This document shows, one piece after another, positions 1 to 11,436 of a stretch of DNA of 64,000 bases. The DNA comes from Sorghum bicolor (Eukaryota; Streptophyta; Magnoliopsida; Poales; Poaceae), in NCBI RefSeq assembly GCF_000003195.3, contig NC_012877.2, positions 24,075,838-24,139,837 of the forward strand. Reading direction: 5' to 3'. The notes below the pieces were generated by a model. The model did not search any database and was not told where the DNA came from. It was given only the letters and a program-made list of their open reading frames with translations. A program made the translations under genes and the position numbers. The stretch's first letter is position 1. Each line of letters starts with the position of its first letter.

Positions 1-136
1 TTCTGCCATGCGAATCAAGAGGTCGATTGCCTCGGTGATTTTGAAGCTTTCCTCTTCGCAAGTGTATGCTGTGTAGACGTTGCCTGTGACAGTCAGGACA
101 CCCTTCTCGGTTGGCATCTTGAGAACCAGGTATGAG
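1..136 (-). mobile_element. Gypsy element G1, protease end fragment
   Basis: Read on the minus strand this is the C-terminal part of a Ty3/gypsy aspartic protease region, with the segment YLVLKMPTEKGVL followed by an acidic, Thr-rich stretch. It continues directly the protease fragment that ends at 8037. The two parts are separated by element A, which inserted with the 5-bp duplication ATGAG (132-136 and 8037-8041). The element runs off the left edge of the window, so its RT, RNase H, integrase and other LTR are not visible. Confidence 0.8.
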
Positions 137-1474
137 TGTTGACGGTCCTTAAGTATCAAATTTAATTATCAAATAAACAAAGAAAAGGATCCAAATGAAA
201 TCAACATCTAGACTTAGGGTTTCATCTGACAGAATTCCATGAGTTTTGGTGTTTGCCTATTTCTGCAGGGGGTTATCAGGAAATACGGAAGAAAGGCCCA
301 CATGTCGGGATTACATAGAGATATTAATGTGCTGTGCAATTATCTTACATCTAGAAGACTCCAGAAGCCACGGGAAGGAAGCGGAGGCCGAACGGGGCCA
401 GAGGCAGGGCGCCCGCCCTCCTGCCCTAGGCGCTCGCCCTGACATGGAGCCCAATCAGGACTCTTTCTCTCGGGAGATCTCCACCGACCTAAAGGATCAA
501 GAATAACCGTTTCATCAATGTCGGTTTGATCCGACGGCCCAGGTTCACTTGAGGGGACTATATAACCAGACCCCCTGGCCCCTGGAGGAGGCACCCCTTG
601 ATCATTATTCATTATTCATAGACAGAGGAAAAGCTAGGGTTTAGAGATGAGAGCTCTCCTCTCTTCTCTAAACTATAGTAGATCTAGATAGTAGCAAGAT
701 GGAGAGCGAAGGAGGATTAGAGGAGAGGCCGGCCTGTCGGTTCTTCCTCCGGTTGTACTTCGTCATGATCAAGCTCTAATCAAGCTTGCTCATGGGATGA
801 CTTTGGTAATCTACTTCTAATTCATTATGCAATTACTAATCATGTATGTTCTGGTTCACAACTCTTTTGAGTACTTTAATCTATAGGACGCTATAGGTGA
901 GAGTTGTAGTATAGGTGTAAGCGAGATGCTTAGATCTAGATTACTTGTGGATATCCCCTCTCTAGCTAGATCGTGTGGTAGGCCGCTTAGGTGATAGTTA
1001 CGTTGGTCCTCTGTAGTCCACCTCTTGTTAGCAGGACGGGTAGGGTTTATCGGCCTAAGGATAAGCATCCTTTGTGGTGTACTCTTATCACATGGTTCGT
1101 CCCAGACATAGACATACCCCTTTGAAGTAGAGAAACCATAGTTATCATCTCTATTCTGCTACCATCGCCCATATACTAGATTGCTCTATTCTCTATTCCC
1201 ATATTATCACTCACTGTTATCCTACCTTTCATATTGTTCTTATTCGATTCTACCATCTTTCCTATTTACACCTATCTACTATCTTGGTTAAGTTAGAGCG
1301 TAGATCAGTTCTCCCGTTTCCCTGTCTATACAATAAAACCTTTAACCGGGTAAAAGCTTCAACGGTATCCGTGCGCTTGCGGATTATCTGTGTGCGTATA
1401 AATACCATAGTACACTCTAGTGCCATGCTGGGGATGACAACCTAGTATTCAAGTGGTGTTAGCAAGTGTCAACA
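137..1474 (+). repeat. 5' LTR of element A
   Basis: The LTR begins TGTTGACGGTCC and ends GTGTCAACA. A TATA box lies at 559-565. The first 300 bp share a conserved core with the LTRs of element B and the solo LTR at 24394-25640. That core includes GC-rich GGGCGCCCGCCC blocks near 400-440, here partly altered. Confidence 0.92.
559..565 (+). promoter_or_regulatory. TATA box in 5' LTR of element A
   Basis: The heptamer TATATAA lies about 420 bp into the LTR, just after a GC-rich block, where an LTR promoter is expected. The same position in the 3' LTR is conserved, and element B has TATATAAG at 15985-15992 in a comparable context. Confidence 0.6.
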
Positions 1475-1482
1475 AGCATTTT

Positions 1483-1500
1483 TGGCGCCGTTGCCGGGGA
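1483..1500 (+). other. Primer binding site of element A (tRNA-Asp)
   Basis: TGGCGCCGTTGCCGGGGA is the exact complement of the 3' end of plant tRNA-Asp(GTC) as I know it, including CCA. It starts 8 nt after the LTR end. Confidence 0.85.
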
Positions 1501-1636
1501 AACGGTTGCTGAGTTGACTATGAACTTGCTTAATCATTTTCTAAAAAAATAAAAAAATATATATTCTTTTCCTTTTATCCTTTGCCTCATCACTGCTATT
1601 CTTTCTTCTTATCTAATCCTTAATCTCTGGTCTATC

Positions 1637-3007
1637 ATGAATTCAAACATGTCTATCTATGAATTTCATAGACCTACGGGCATACATCTCGAACCACTAA
1701 AATCTTCACAGCCTATTATAGCATCTAGTTTTGAGATAGACCCCGAATACATAGAATTTGTTCAAAAACAACCTTTCTTAGGAGAAGGTGAAGAAAACCC
1801 ATACACACACCTAAGAGAGTTTTATTGAGTCTGTGACCTCCTTCGCATAGAAGGCATGTCCGATGAGACCCTTAAATGGAAGCTCTTTCCGTTCTCTTTA
1901 ACAGGAAAAGATAGACATTGGTACAAACTCAAAGTAAGGAGTGTTCATGGAGATTGGAAGGAGTTATACAGTAGTTTTCTTTCTAAATATTTTCCAATCT
2001 CCAAAGTGGCGGAACTTCGGCGTGAGATTATTTCTTTTAGACAACTGGAAGAAGAATCTCTTAGGAAATCATGGGACCGCTTTATTAACATTACTCTCAC
2101 TGGCCCAAAGCTTTCTATTCCAGAAGAAGTTCTTCTAATTCACTTTTTTGAGGGCCTTAGTGGGGAAAATAAGCAAACCTTGAATACAGCCTCTAGAGGA
2201 TTCTTCTATCACCTACCTGCTAGTGAAGCTTGGAATTTGATTGATTTATTAAGTGGAAAGTCTCCTAGCTTTTATATCCCTGAAAAAGAGATAGAACCAA
2301 TTCCTAGACAAGAAGAAGAAGTTTCGATAGCCAGATCACAACCACTTCAATTCCAAACTTTAGCTATCGATCCTAAACCATCAATACCCCAAAATTCTCC
2401 AAGGGAGGAAGGAATTCCGACCTTAAATCTTTCAGATGCTGATGGTTTAGACTTCTGGTTCCATAAGAGACCTTCAAGCAGGGATAATTCAAATCCTCGC
2501 AATAATGGTTCTCTTAGAGAATGTCCTAGTTCCTGTTATGAAGAAGTCGAGGATGACATATCAAGTGAAGGAGAGCTAAGCCATATTGAAAATTCTAACA
2601 CCTCCCCTTTCCTGATCACAAGTTCTAAATGGCTAGAATGTGTAGAATGGATGGATAAGGAAGAAGCCTTAATGAATTCTGACTTTGGTTCAATTTCAAA
2701 TGGTGAGTTCTTGACTCCCTTTGAAGATGGGATTCATCCAACTATAGAAGAGGACATAAGTGAGACCAATCCAAGAGAAACTCTGAACATTCAGATTGGA
2801 GACGAAGATAACATTAATGAGCATGGAATTTATTTCATAGCCACTTTGTTTACTCCATGCTCATATGCAACATCTTCCTAATCTATTGGTCTCTCCAACA
2901 TCACCACATTTGAGATCTCCAACCCCCTCTTCCTTTCTATTTATAAAAACTTTAAAAGGGCGGTTGTCGATGCATATGTCTATAATAAATATTGCAGATC
3001 TCGTTGA
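1637..3007 (+). pseudogene. gag-like frame of element A, with two in-frame stops
   Basis: One reading frame runs from the ATG at 1637 to the TGA at 3005-3007. It is broken by TGA at 1826-1828 and TAA at 2879-2881. The middle carries a plant retrotransposon gag/capsid signature (TLKWKLFPFSL, then WKELYSSFLSKYFP and LRREIISFRQ), as in Athila-type gag. The C-terminal part is acidic and low in complexity, and ends in a segment shared with element B (IYKNFKRAVVDAYVYNKYC). Element B has CAA where A has TAA at 2879, so that stop is a CAA-to-TAA transition. The protein would package element RNA into virus-like particles. With these stops the copy is probably defective unless read-through occurs. Confidence 0.75.
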
Positions 3008-6000
3008 GTTGATCTTGATTTAGGTCAGCGTTGGAAGGGAAACCACTTCGCCGACATAAATTGATGGTTTCCCAAGGACAAGCTTGGTGTCCTAAAATAA
3101 GCACTGATCAGATCGTAACATGAGTTTTTAATTATTTGCAACATTACCTTGTGTATTGAGCATATAAGGATAATTGTAAAAATATTCCTTCGGGTATTCT
3201 TGTCACTAACCTTTCCAGGATTGGAGCAAGAAGATCGGATGAATGACAAGCACAAGGTATGTCCAATCAATCATCATGCAACACTGAATTAAATTCATCC
3301 AAACTTGAATTCTGCAAAATTCAAGCTTGGGGGAGTACTTTACATAAAAACATCCTTTGCCATGTTGTTATGTTGGTTGTCCCTACCGTTAAGACATGCT
3401 CAAATTGTTAAACACTAATCACACTACTTCATCTCCACTTGAGTAGATCTCTATAAATGTTGTCATGTTACCTTTGTCTATTTACTAGTAAGTGTTAGTT
3501 TGGAAGTACTGCACATACTTCTATTGTCTTTTAAATTAAGCATGGTGCTTAGGTTAAACAGCCTTCCTTAATCCGATTAGACATGGAGTCTAGTTCGGTT
3601 ATTGAACTAAAAACTGCTTGTGTATACATTGGTATATTTTTGTCGGACTAACCCCTGCAGAAAAACTTTCAATATCGATTTGGGAAGTCCTAAGATAAAC
3701 TCACATCAGAGACGAAGAGAGTGACACATGAAGTTTAACAATTTGCACAAGAAGGACATAGCTCATTCATCATAGAGAGATGATCCATGGAGGGTGCCAC
3801 AAACACGATGCACAACCACTAAGAAAGGAAAGCTTCCACAAGGTGATACTACACCATCACTCTTCAAGTAAGGTAACACCTTAAGGTACTTGACTATCAC
3901 TTTTATAAGCTTCTCTTTGGTTCTGGCGTTCATATAAATAAAAGAGACAAACATGTATGATTTACAACTCTAGATTAACCAACCCAACTGATTCAACATG
4001 TTTAGTCCTTTAATCCTTGTTCTTAGTACTACCTCCATGATCCCACACTCCTAATCATATGAGCTAAAATGTTACACATTCAATCATTGAGAGATATAAA
4101 GAAAAAGACATATACATAGATAGATTATCTTTCCATAAGGTTGAGCGATCTGATCTGACAAATGTTATAAGTGCTACACTCATGAACTTTTCATCCATCA
4201 ACTTTGTCTTGCTCACTATGCTTAGGGTTAGAGAAGAACAAATACACTTTAGGTTTTGTTGGTGTTTTCCACCAACAGGACCCATGCACTTGATCTCTGC
4301 CTTGTCTCTATGAGCAGGTACACTTCGAGCAAAACACGGAGGAGTTTTATAACTCTCAGACTCTACCAAGTGAAGGACCTGGATCTACAAGCACAAACAC
4401 ACTGAGCAGGATACTGCCAACGCCGCACTTCGAATTGCTGGGCAAACGAAGAGGTGCAGACGTCAAGGTCCGCACCTGAATCAAATGACGCACCTGAAGA
4501 ATGAACACGGTGAGAAGTCTTGTTAAGAAGACTTAAAACATTGAACCCTCGCCGAAAGGTAAGATCGGTAGTTATCCATATTTATCCTTTCTCCATTCCC
4601 TTTCCCCTTTAATTATTTACTTTCCTTAAATAGATTATTAGTTAATCATGCTATCTTGAGAAGGAAATAAAAATGTTAAAAAATACTAATCCCCATGTGA
4701 GTATACCAGTGGCATAAAACCCATAAGTACCTTCACTGTGGTGGCATAAAAATAAAATAAATATTTCTTTTCTGCTTTATAAAATAAAAACATAAAACAG
4801 GGAGTAATATTTATTGAGGAAGCTCAACATGATGAAGGCTAGATATTTATGCTAACACTTAATTAGTTCCACAAGCTTTGTTGTCTATTTGAGCTCCACA
4901 GAATTTAAGAATCAAGAAGACTAGCAGACGGAGGACATTCTAATCGCTGTCAGAATGCTGCTGACTTTCAAATACACCTCTCCCACCTGCTAGCTACATC
5001 AAGAGAAATTACGTCAAAATTCAGCTTGGGGGAGAGCACCCCCATTTATCTCGCTAAGTATTTCCACCTATCTTTATACTTATATTATATTAGACTATTA
5101 AAATACATAAACTATGAAAAACCAAATAAAGGTTTTGTGCTTATATATATATATCTTTTGCTTAATGTGTTTAATAGATAAATAAAGTGGCTATGCTAAT
5201 CTGAATCTTAATAATAAAACTCTAGCATGATATGATGAATAGTTGCTCCGCCTAATTTGCAAATTTGAAGTTCTCTCTCAAGTTTAGACAAAACTGTTAT
5301 AATTTAAAGCTTGCTCTAGATCTAAACTTGTGGGATGAAAACTTGATCTGAAATCTAAGTTGTTAACAGATATGATATGGGAAGGATGAGCTGCTATTTA
5401 TCTGTTCCTAGAGATGCTAGAATTCTGGAGAATTTTATCTTTGAAAAATCTTTAAAATATTACATGATGAGTTTCTGTATGATGAAAGTTTAAATTCCTA
5501 CCACAGCCATATATACATGCTTGCTAGACTTTGAGCCATAAATTTACTATTTACTGCTTATGAGCATTGAGTGTGGTCAAGCTGTGTAGACCCTTAGGAG
5601 ATTGTCATGTGGTTAAATCAAGATTCACTTGCACGTTCACTCATATATGCTACTTCTACTCCGGAAGTACCATCCACATATATCCAGCCATGTCCATCTC
5701 CAGAACCACCCAAAAATATTCTACTCCTAATCCGGGAGAGAATAGCCAAAAATATTTCTATTTTCCCTTGTGAAATAAATGCTCAAGTTATCTTGCTACT
5801 ACCACTTGCTATATTATCTCAAGAGATGAGTGCTCTGAAAAAAAAAGAGAAAAAAAATAAACGAGGAAATAAACAGGGGCAAGTGCCTGGAACCTCGAAA
5901 GAAAGAAAAAGTGAGACGAGAGGTAAAAATGGACAAGTGTCCGACAGTAGAATTAGAGGTACAAGATACCCACCTGAGAGGAAAGAAAAAGAAGAGCATC

Positions 6001-6680
6001 CCATTCTCCTCATAAAGTTTCAAAAAAGCAAGGAAGGTATGTATCCCCTCAAAAGAGCAAAAGTAGAATTAGACTTCCACCATTGTTATCACCATCATCA
6101 CCATACACCATTCATTCACCACACATGCACATCTTGATTTGGCTTATTGATTTGTTTCTTTGGATCCATGGTTTGACTATACAATAAATGACTTGTAAGT
6201 ATGTATACTTTATCTCCCACCTATGAGCTCCAGATATCAAAACCTTATTAGTGTAGGGTGAGAGAGAAGGCAATATCACTATGCCTCATACCACAAATAC
6301 TACATACTTTGAGAGAAGGCATATACCATCACTGCCTTGGTAAGGATCTAGAAATACCACAAAAGAGAGACTAGAGAGAGTCATACAAGGAATCTCTGAG
6401 TTTTATTTGAAAATCTGCAAAAACTCTAGAGCTATAGCTGATCAAGAATAAGAGACATGGCACTTGGCTAGACTGTTCTATCTTTTAACTACTCAAGACA
6501 GAAGTGACGGTTACAAGTCCCATGGTGAAAGATAAAGTAAGTAAGTTTTCGTTCTTGACAGTTTACTCTAACTCAGAGATGAGATCTTATTTAAACGCAT
6601 GTGTACCGTCAAATTTTTAAGATATTGCAACAACTTCTGATCCATTGCTGAGTCTATCCTTGCTCAGGGACGAGCAAGAG
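3008..6680 (+). other. Non-coding interior of element A
   Basis: There is no convincing coding sequence in these 3.7 kb. They hold two extra polypurine-like motifs, AAGCTTGGGGGAG near 3328 and AGCTTGGGGGAGAG near 5025, resembling the true tract before the 3' LTR. They also hold a short hairpin near 4257-4280 (TGTTGGTG/CACCAACA around a small loop). Element B has the same landmarks in the same order. A lysine-rich open stretch at 5607-6137 has poor codon character and is not called as a gene. Confidence 0.65.
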
Positions 6681-6697
6681 GTAAGCTTGGGGGAGTT
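6681..6697 (+). other. Polypurine tract of element A
   Basis: The purine-rich run AAGCTTGGGGGAG immediately precedes the 3' LTR. It would prime plus-strand DNA synthesis. Confidence 0.7.
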
Positions 6698-8036
6698 TGT
6701 TGACGGTCCTTAAGTATCAAATTTAATTATCAAATAAACAAAGAAAAGGATCCAAATGAAATCAACATCTAGACTTAGGGTTTTATCTGACAGAATTCCA
6801 TGAGTTTTGGTGTTTGTCTATTTCTGCAGGGGGTTATCAGGAAATACGGAAGAAAGGCCCACATGTCGGGATTACATAGAGATATTAACGTGTCGCGCAA
6901 TTATCTTACATCTAGAAGACTCCAGAAGCCACGGGAAGGAAGCGGAGGCCGAACGGGGCCAGAGGCAGGGCGCCCGCCCTCCTGCCCTGGGCGCCCGCCC
7001 TGACTTGGAGCCCAATCATGACTCTTTCTCTCGGGAGATCTCCACCGACCTAAAGGATCAAGAATAACCGTTCAATCAATGTCAGTTTGATCCGACGGCC
7101 CAGGTTCACTTGAGGGGACTATATAACCAGACCCCCTGGCCCCTGGAGGAGGCACCCCTTGATCATTATTCATTATTCATAGACAGAGCAAAAGCTAGGG
7201 TTTAGAGATGAGAGCTCTCCTCTCTTCTCTAAACTAGAGTAGATCTAGTTAGTAGCAAGATGGAGAGCGAAGGAGGATTAGAGGAGAGGCCGGCCTGTCG
7301 GTTCTTCCTCCGGTTGTACTTCGTCATTATCAAGATCTAATCAAGCTTGCTCATGGGATAACTCTGGTAATCTACTTCTAATTCATTATGCAATTACTAA
7401 TCATGTATGTTCTGGTTCACAACTCTTTTGAGTACTTTAATCTATAGGACGCTATAGGTGAGAGTTGTAGTATAGGTGTAAGCGAGGTGCTTAGATCTAG
7501 ATTACTTGTGGATATCCCCTGTCTAGCTAGATCGTGTGGTAGGCCGCGTAGGTGACAGTTACGTTGGTCCTCTGTAGTCCACCTCTCGTTAGCAGGACGG
7601 GTAGGGTTTATCGGCCTAAGGATAAGCATCCTTTGTGGTGTACTCTTATCACATGGTTCGTCCCAGACATAGACATACCCCTTTGAAGTAGAGAAACCAT
7701 AGTTATCCTCTCTATTCTGCTACCATCGCCCATATACTAGATTGCTCTATTCTCTATTCCCATATTATCACTCACTGTTATCCTACCTTTAATATTGTTC
7801 TTATTCGATTCTACCATCTTTCCTATTTACACCTATCTATCTATCTTGGTTAAGTTAGAGCATAGATCAGTTCTCCCATTTCCCTATGGATACAATAAAA
7901 CCTTTAACCGGGTAAAAGCTTCAACGGTATCCGTGCGCTTGCGGATTATCTGTGTGCGTATAAATACCATAGTACACTCTAGTGCCATGCTGGGGATGAC
8001 AACCTAGTATTCAAGTGGTGTTAGCAAGTGTCAACA
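6698..8036 (+). repeat. 3' LTR of element A
   Basis: The terminal sequences match the 5' LTR, and the length is 1339 bp. By-eye comparison finds about 32 substitutions and a small indel in a TATC run near 7836. ATGAG of the target follows directly at 8037-8041. Confidence 0.92.
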
Positions 8037-10251
8037 ATGAGTAGTGCGGAACTGCCATGAACTTGGTAAGTGAGGGACGGCCTAGAATTGCGTGGTAGGT
8101 CTCGTCGAAGTCGGCGACCACGAAGTTAACAAACTCTGTGCGGAAGTGGTCTAGCGTTCCAAATTGGACGGGCATCGTTATCTGGCCGAGGTGTACTGAA
8201 CTTTGACCTAGCAAGATGCCCCAGAACTAAGCGTCATATGGTTTCAGCTGCGCCAGAGTTAGCTTGAGAGCAGGCAAGCTGTTGTGAAACAGGATGTCGA
8301 TGGAGCTACCCCTGTCGACGAGCACGTGTTCGAACCTGACGATGTTGATGCACGGGTCCAGGATCAACGGGAAACGCCCTAGTTCTAAGATGGCAGCCCA
8401 CTGGTCCTGTCTGTTGAAGGAAATCTCTCGATGCTACCAGGGAGGGAATTTAGGGTTGGTGATCAATCCATCGGTGCTGTCCACATTGAGACAAGCCCTC
8501 TTCAAGAGATTTCTTTCTCTCTTTGACTCGATGGAGACTTTGCCTCCAAAGATAGAGTGTACCACATCTGTGGGACTGACATATTAGTGTCGTGGATCCC
8601 TATCCTAGTCATCGTTGTCATCTTCCTGACTGCGTTTGTCCTGTTTCCCGTTTTTCTTTGCGGCATCTCCCTGAGCAGCCCACTGTGTGTAGATGCTTTT
8701 GAGGACACGACATTCTTCCATCATGCGGTTGGACTTGGGATGGAGTTGGCATGGTCCTTTCAGCGTCTTGTTGTAGTCTTCCTAATAGTCTTGTCATCCA
8801 TTAGGACGCTTGACTGTGTTTACCTCGTGATCGTTGTCGCGAGGTCGCTTGCCTCTGAAATCGTCACGATTATCACGACACCTGTCCTACCCTTCTCGGT
8901 GGTCGTGGTTGTCGCCGCGGTGGGGATTCCGGTTGTCGAAACGTCCACGGCTGTCGTCTCGTCGGGAAAGCTGCTCGGTTCCTTGTACGTCTTCTCGGAT
9001 GAGCTTTTCTGCGTCGTCGGCATCGGCGTAGTTCTTGGCTGTGGTGAGGAGCTCGGCGACCATGGTTGGCCATTTGCACAGGAGTTTGCTTCTTAATGCT
9101 TCGTGGAAGCGTAGGCCCTTGATGAAGGCCGATATGGCCTCGTCGTGGGATATCTTCGGAATCTTGAGGCGCATATCCGAGAAGCGTCAGATGTAGTCGC
9201 GTAGGGGCTCATTCTTCCTGTCTCTTATCCTCTCAAGGTCGTATTTATTTCCAGGCTACTCGCAGGTAGCAATGAAGTTATCAATAAATGCCTGGCGCAA
9301 TTCCTCCCAAGAATCAAAAGAGTCCTCTGGTAGACCGAGGAGACATTGGTGACCAGCTTGGTCAAGGACGACTGGGAAATAGTTTGCCATGACATGCTCA
9401 TCTCCTGCTGCTGATTGGACTGCGATCTCATAAAGAGTGATCCAGTTTTCGGGATTCTCCTTGCCGTTGTACTTTTTAAGCTTCTCAAGCTTGAAATTGT
9501 GGGGCCATACGACTTGGCAAAGGTGTGAGGAGAACTGTATTAGGCCGGGGGGGCCATGTGCTGCATCATACTCGATGCGTCGCACGTTTTCGTGTACTGC
9601 TCGTTCCGTAATGCGCCTGTTGATGCGCTCACGGACATCCTTTGGAGGGATGTTGTGTCGTAGATCCCGGTCTTGGTTCACCTACTGACCGCGTCCGCGT
9701 CTTTGTTCGTGGTAAATGCCAGCGTCCCGACCACGATTGTCGCGATGGGTGTCCTTCCTTCGATTATTGATAGGTGAACGGCTACGACAGTGTCCATCGG
9801 GCCACGGTGAGGTGCGGCTGCGATGAGTCTGGTCAGAGGTGACCTCCGTATAGGAGATGGCTTGGACCCTTTTGAGCAGAGTAGCGGTCTGTCCCATGGC
9901 CGCAATCAGATGCGCCCGTATGTTGGTACAAACGTCCTGATATTCTGGAGTGTCCGGAAGTCGATCAAGATTTGCCATGGCGACGGCCACGTTGGCACTT
10001 GATGTCTTAAACACTTGCCGATTTCCGACAATGTCAAAAGCATCGTCAAGGTTGTTTGGGGTTAATTGCCGCTCCTCATCTGCTCGCCGCTGAGCATGAT
10101 CGGCGTTGCGCTGTTCGCGCTGTTGTCTTTGTTCGTCGGTTTCACCGTCGACAACTGGTTCGTCATTGCTGACGATGAAAACCAGATCTCCTCGTCGAGG
10201 TGGAAAGACTGGAAAGTGGGAGAAACCCAGGGGGTAAGGTGGTAGATCCAA
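8037..10251 (-). pseudogene. gag-protease of gypsy element G1, decayed
   Basis: From 10251 to 8037 one minus frame carries first a charged N-terminal region with Arg-rich stretches. Next is a capsid part (YDAAHGPPGL near 9560, WPHNFKLEKLKKYNGKENP near 9470, FIKGLRFHEALRSKL near 9110), then an Arg/Asp-rich basic tail. Last is a protease with DRGSS where the Tat-type active site is usually DGGSS, and AILGRPSLTKFMAVPHYS next to element A. The frame is kept throughout but broken by about nine TAG/TGA codons, for example near 9682, 9253, 8884 and 8228. No frameshift is needed to follow it. It is non-functional. Confidence 0.75.
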
Positions 10252-10958
10252 GTCGTAGTCTTCGTCCTCAGGGTGTAAAACCTCAGTATGGACAGATCCT
10301 GTGCTAGAGTTTGTGCTGGTGGCCTTGTCATCTGGTTAAGTACGGATGGATACCATGTTGACAAAGTGACAAGCTGTCCGCCTGGTTTCTCTCGGCGACA
10401 ATCCCCTCTTCTCGAATGGAGAATCGGTATACCGGGAAAACTGATCAGCCGCGTTGCTCAGACCATGAGGGAAGTTCTGGTCTGGCGAGGCTGTCTTGAG
10501 TTTGACGGTCCGTCCCACGGTGGTCAATGTTATCGTCAGGGACATCCCAAGCCATTCATGCGTGGTGACACGAGTTGGTCGATGGGAGTCGAAAAAATTC
10601 GATCCAGACGCTTGATCGGGCTTGTGTGAAATCGAACCCACCAGGTTGGAGGCTTCGAGAAGTTTGTGGTCGGCGCGATCATGGGCTTGAAGAAAATCCG
10701 AGTTGTCGACTTGCTTTGCCCTGTAGCGAGGGAGCAAAGGTCGGGCCCTCAGAGTCGTAGTGATCGTGGTTGGTGTGATCGGGGTCGACGCCTCTACTGT
10801 CCCAGATCGGATCTGAGTTTCTTTCGGAGTCATGGTCGTAAGGCCGCCGCTGCGAGTTGTCAAAGTGATCTGGCCGACGGTGAACATGAGACCTTCAGCC
10901 ACAGCCGCGGAAGCTGGGATGATGACCATCTTGTTCGTCTGGAAAACTGTACGCACAC
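10252..10958 (-). other. Leader region of gypsy element G1
   Basis: This is the sequence between the PBS and gag on the minus strand. Open frames here are short and of low complexity, and I do not call a gene. The part next to the PBS resembles the corresponding stretch of element G2 near 28740-28860. Confidence 0.55.
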
Positions 10959-10976
10959 CCCCTACCTGGCGTGCCA
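10959..10976 (-). other. Primer binding site of G1 (tRNA-Arg type)
   Basis: On the minus strand this reads TGGCACGCCAGGTAGGGG. It matches the complement of the plant tRNA-Arg(CCT) 3' end (TGGCGCGCCAGGTAGGGG) except for one G-to-A change at a CpG. It lies 1 nt from the LTR end at 10978. Confidence 0.75.
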
Positions 10977-10977
10977 G

Positions 10978-11436
10978 TGTCGACGAAAGCTAGTCGGCAG
11001 TCTACCTTGTGGTATACCCACGGTAGTAGTTTATCGGCACATAGGTGCGCAAGTTACGAACTTGATAGTGACGCAAGACACAGACAAGGTTTTTATCGAG
11101 GTTCGGCCGCCGTGTGGGCATAATACCTACGTCCTACGTCTGATTGTATTGGATTGTGTTGAGTTGAGATGAGTTGTCTAGGGGGTCCCTTGCCTCTCCT
11201 TATATATTCCAGAGGGCAGGGTTACAGATCTGGAAACTAATCCTAGTCGGTTACAATTGCCATAGATATGCGATATCAATTCCTATTCTAACCGACTAGA
11301 ATCCTGCTTGATCTCCACGTCTTGTTTCCTTGCACGAAACTCCGAGCAGTTGGATCAAGCCTCGAAATGTCTCGTGATGGACCAAGCCTCCTAGCCCAAG
11401 TCTAGCCATAAGGGTATAGGGGTTTATACACCCACA
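10978..11436 (-). repeat. 5' LTR of gypsy element G1
   Basis: On the minus strand the LTR starts TGTGGGTGTATAAACCCC and ends CGTCGACA, about 459 bp. It contains TATATAAGG around 11200. It is homologous to the G2 LTR at 28878-29289. Confidence 0.75.

Larger units (their letters stand above)
137..8036 (+). mobile_element. LTR retrotransposon A (gag-only, Athila-like)
   Basis: This is a complete LTR element of 7900 bp flanked by the target duplication ATGAG (132-136, 8037-8041). It has two LTRs of 1338 and 1339 bp, a tRNA-Asp-type primer binding site and a polypurine tract before the 3' LTR. Inside there is a gag-like frame only, with no recognisable protease, RT, RNase H or integrase. It must therefore have moved with enzymes supplied by another element. 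By eye the two LTRs differ at about 32 positions (about 2.4%), so the insertion is fairly recent. It sits in the protease region of gypsy element G1. The Athila-like label rests on the gag motif and the PBS, not on a phylogeny. Confidence 0.9.
8037..11436 (-). mobile_element. Gypsy element G1 (Tat-like), 5' portion
   Basis: Read on the minus strand this is LTR (11436-10978), PBS, leader, gag and the start of protease. It continues at 136-1 beyond element A. It inserted into the pol region of T1 at 11436/11437, so GTGGG (11437-11441) is the expected target duplication; its partner lies outside the window. The PBS type and gag motifs point to the grass Tat/RIRE2-like group. LTR structure and PBS closely resemble element G2 at 28306-29289. 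Confidence 0.8.

Noticed and set aside
5607..6137. Lysine-rich open frame of 176 codons in element A ending in a His-rich run
   Set aside because: It lies in the non-coding interior. The A-rich and CAT-repeat composition explains it, and the matching part of element B is not open in the same way.
8557..9096. Open plus-strand frame of 179 codons, hydrophobic, looks like a membrane protein
   Set aside because: It is the reverse complement of the gag region of G1; the Arg/Asp-rich antisense gives Val/Ser-rich translation.
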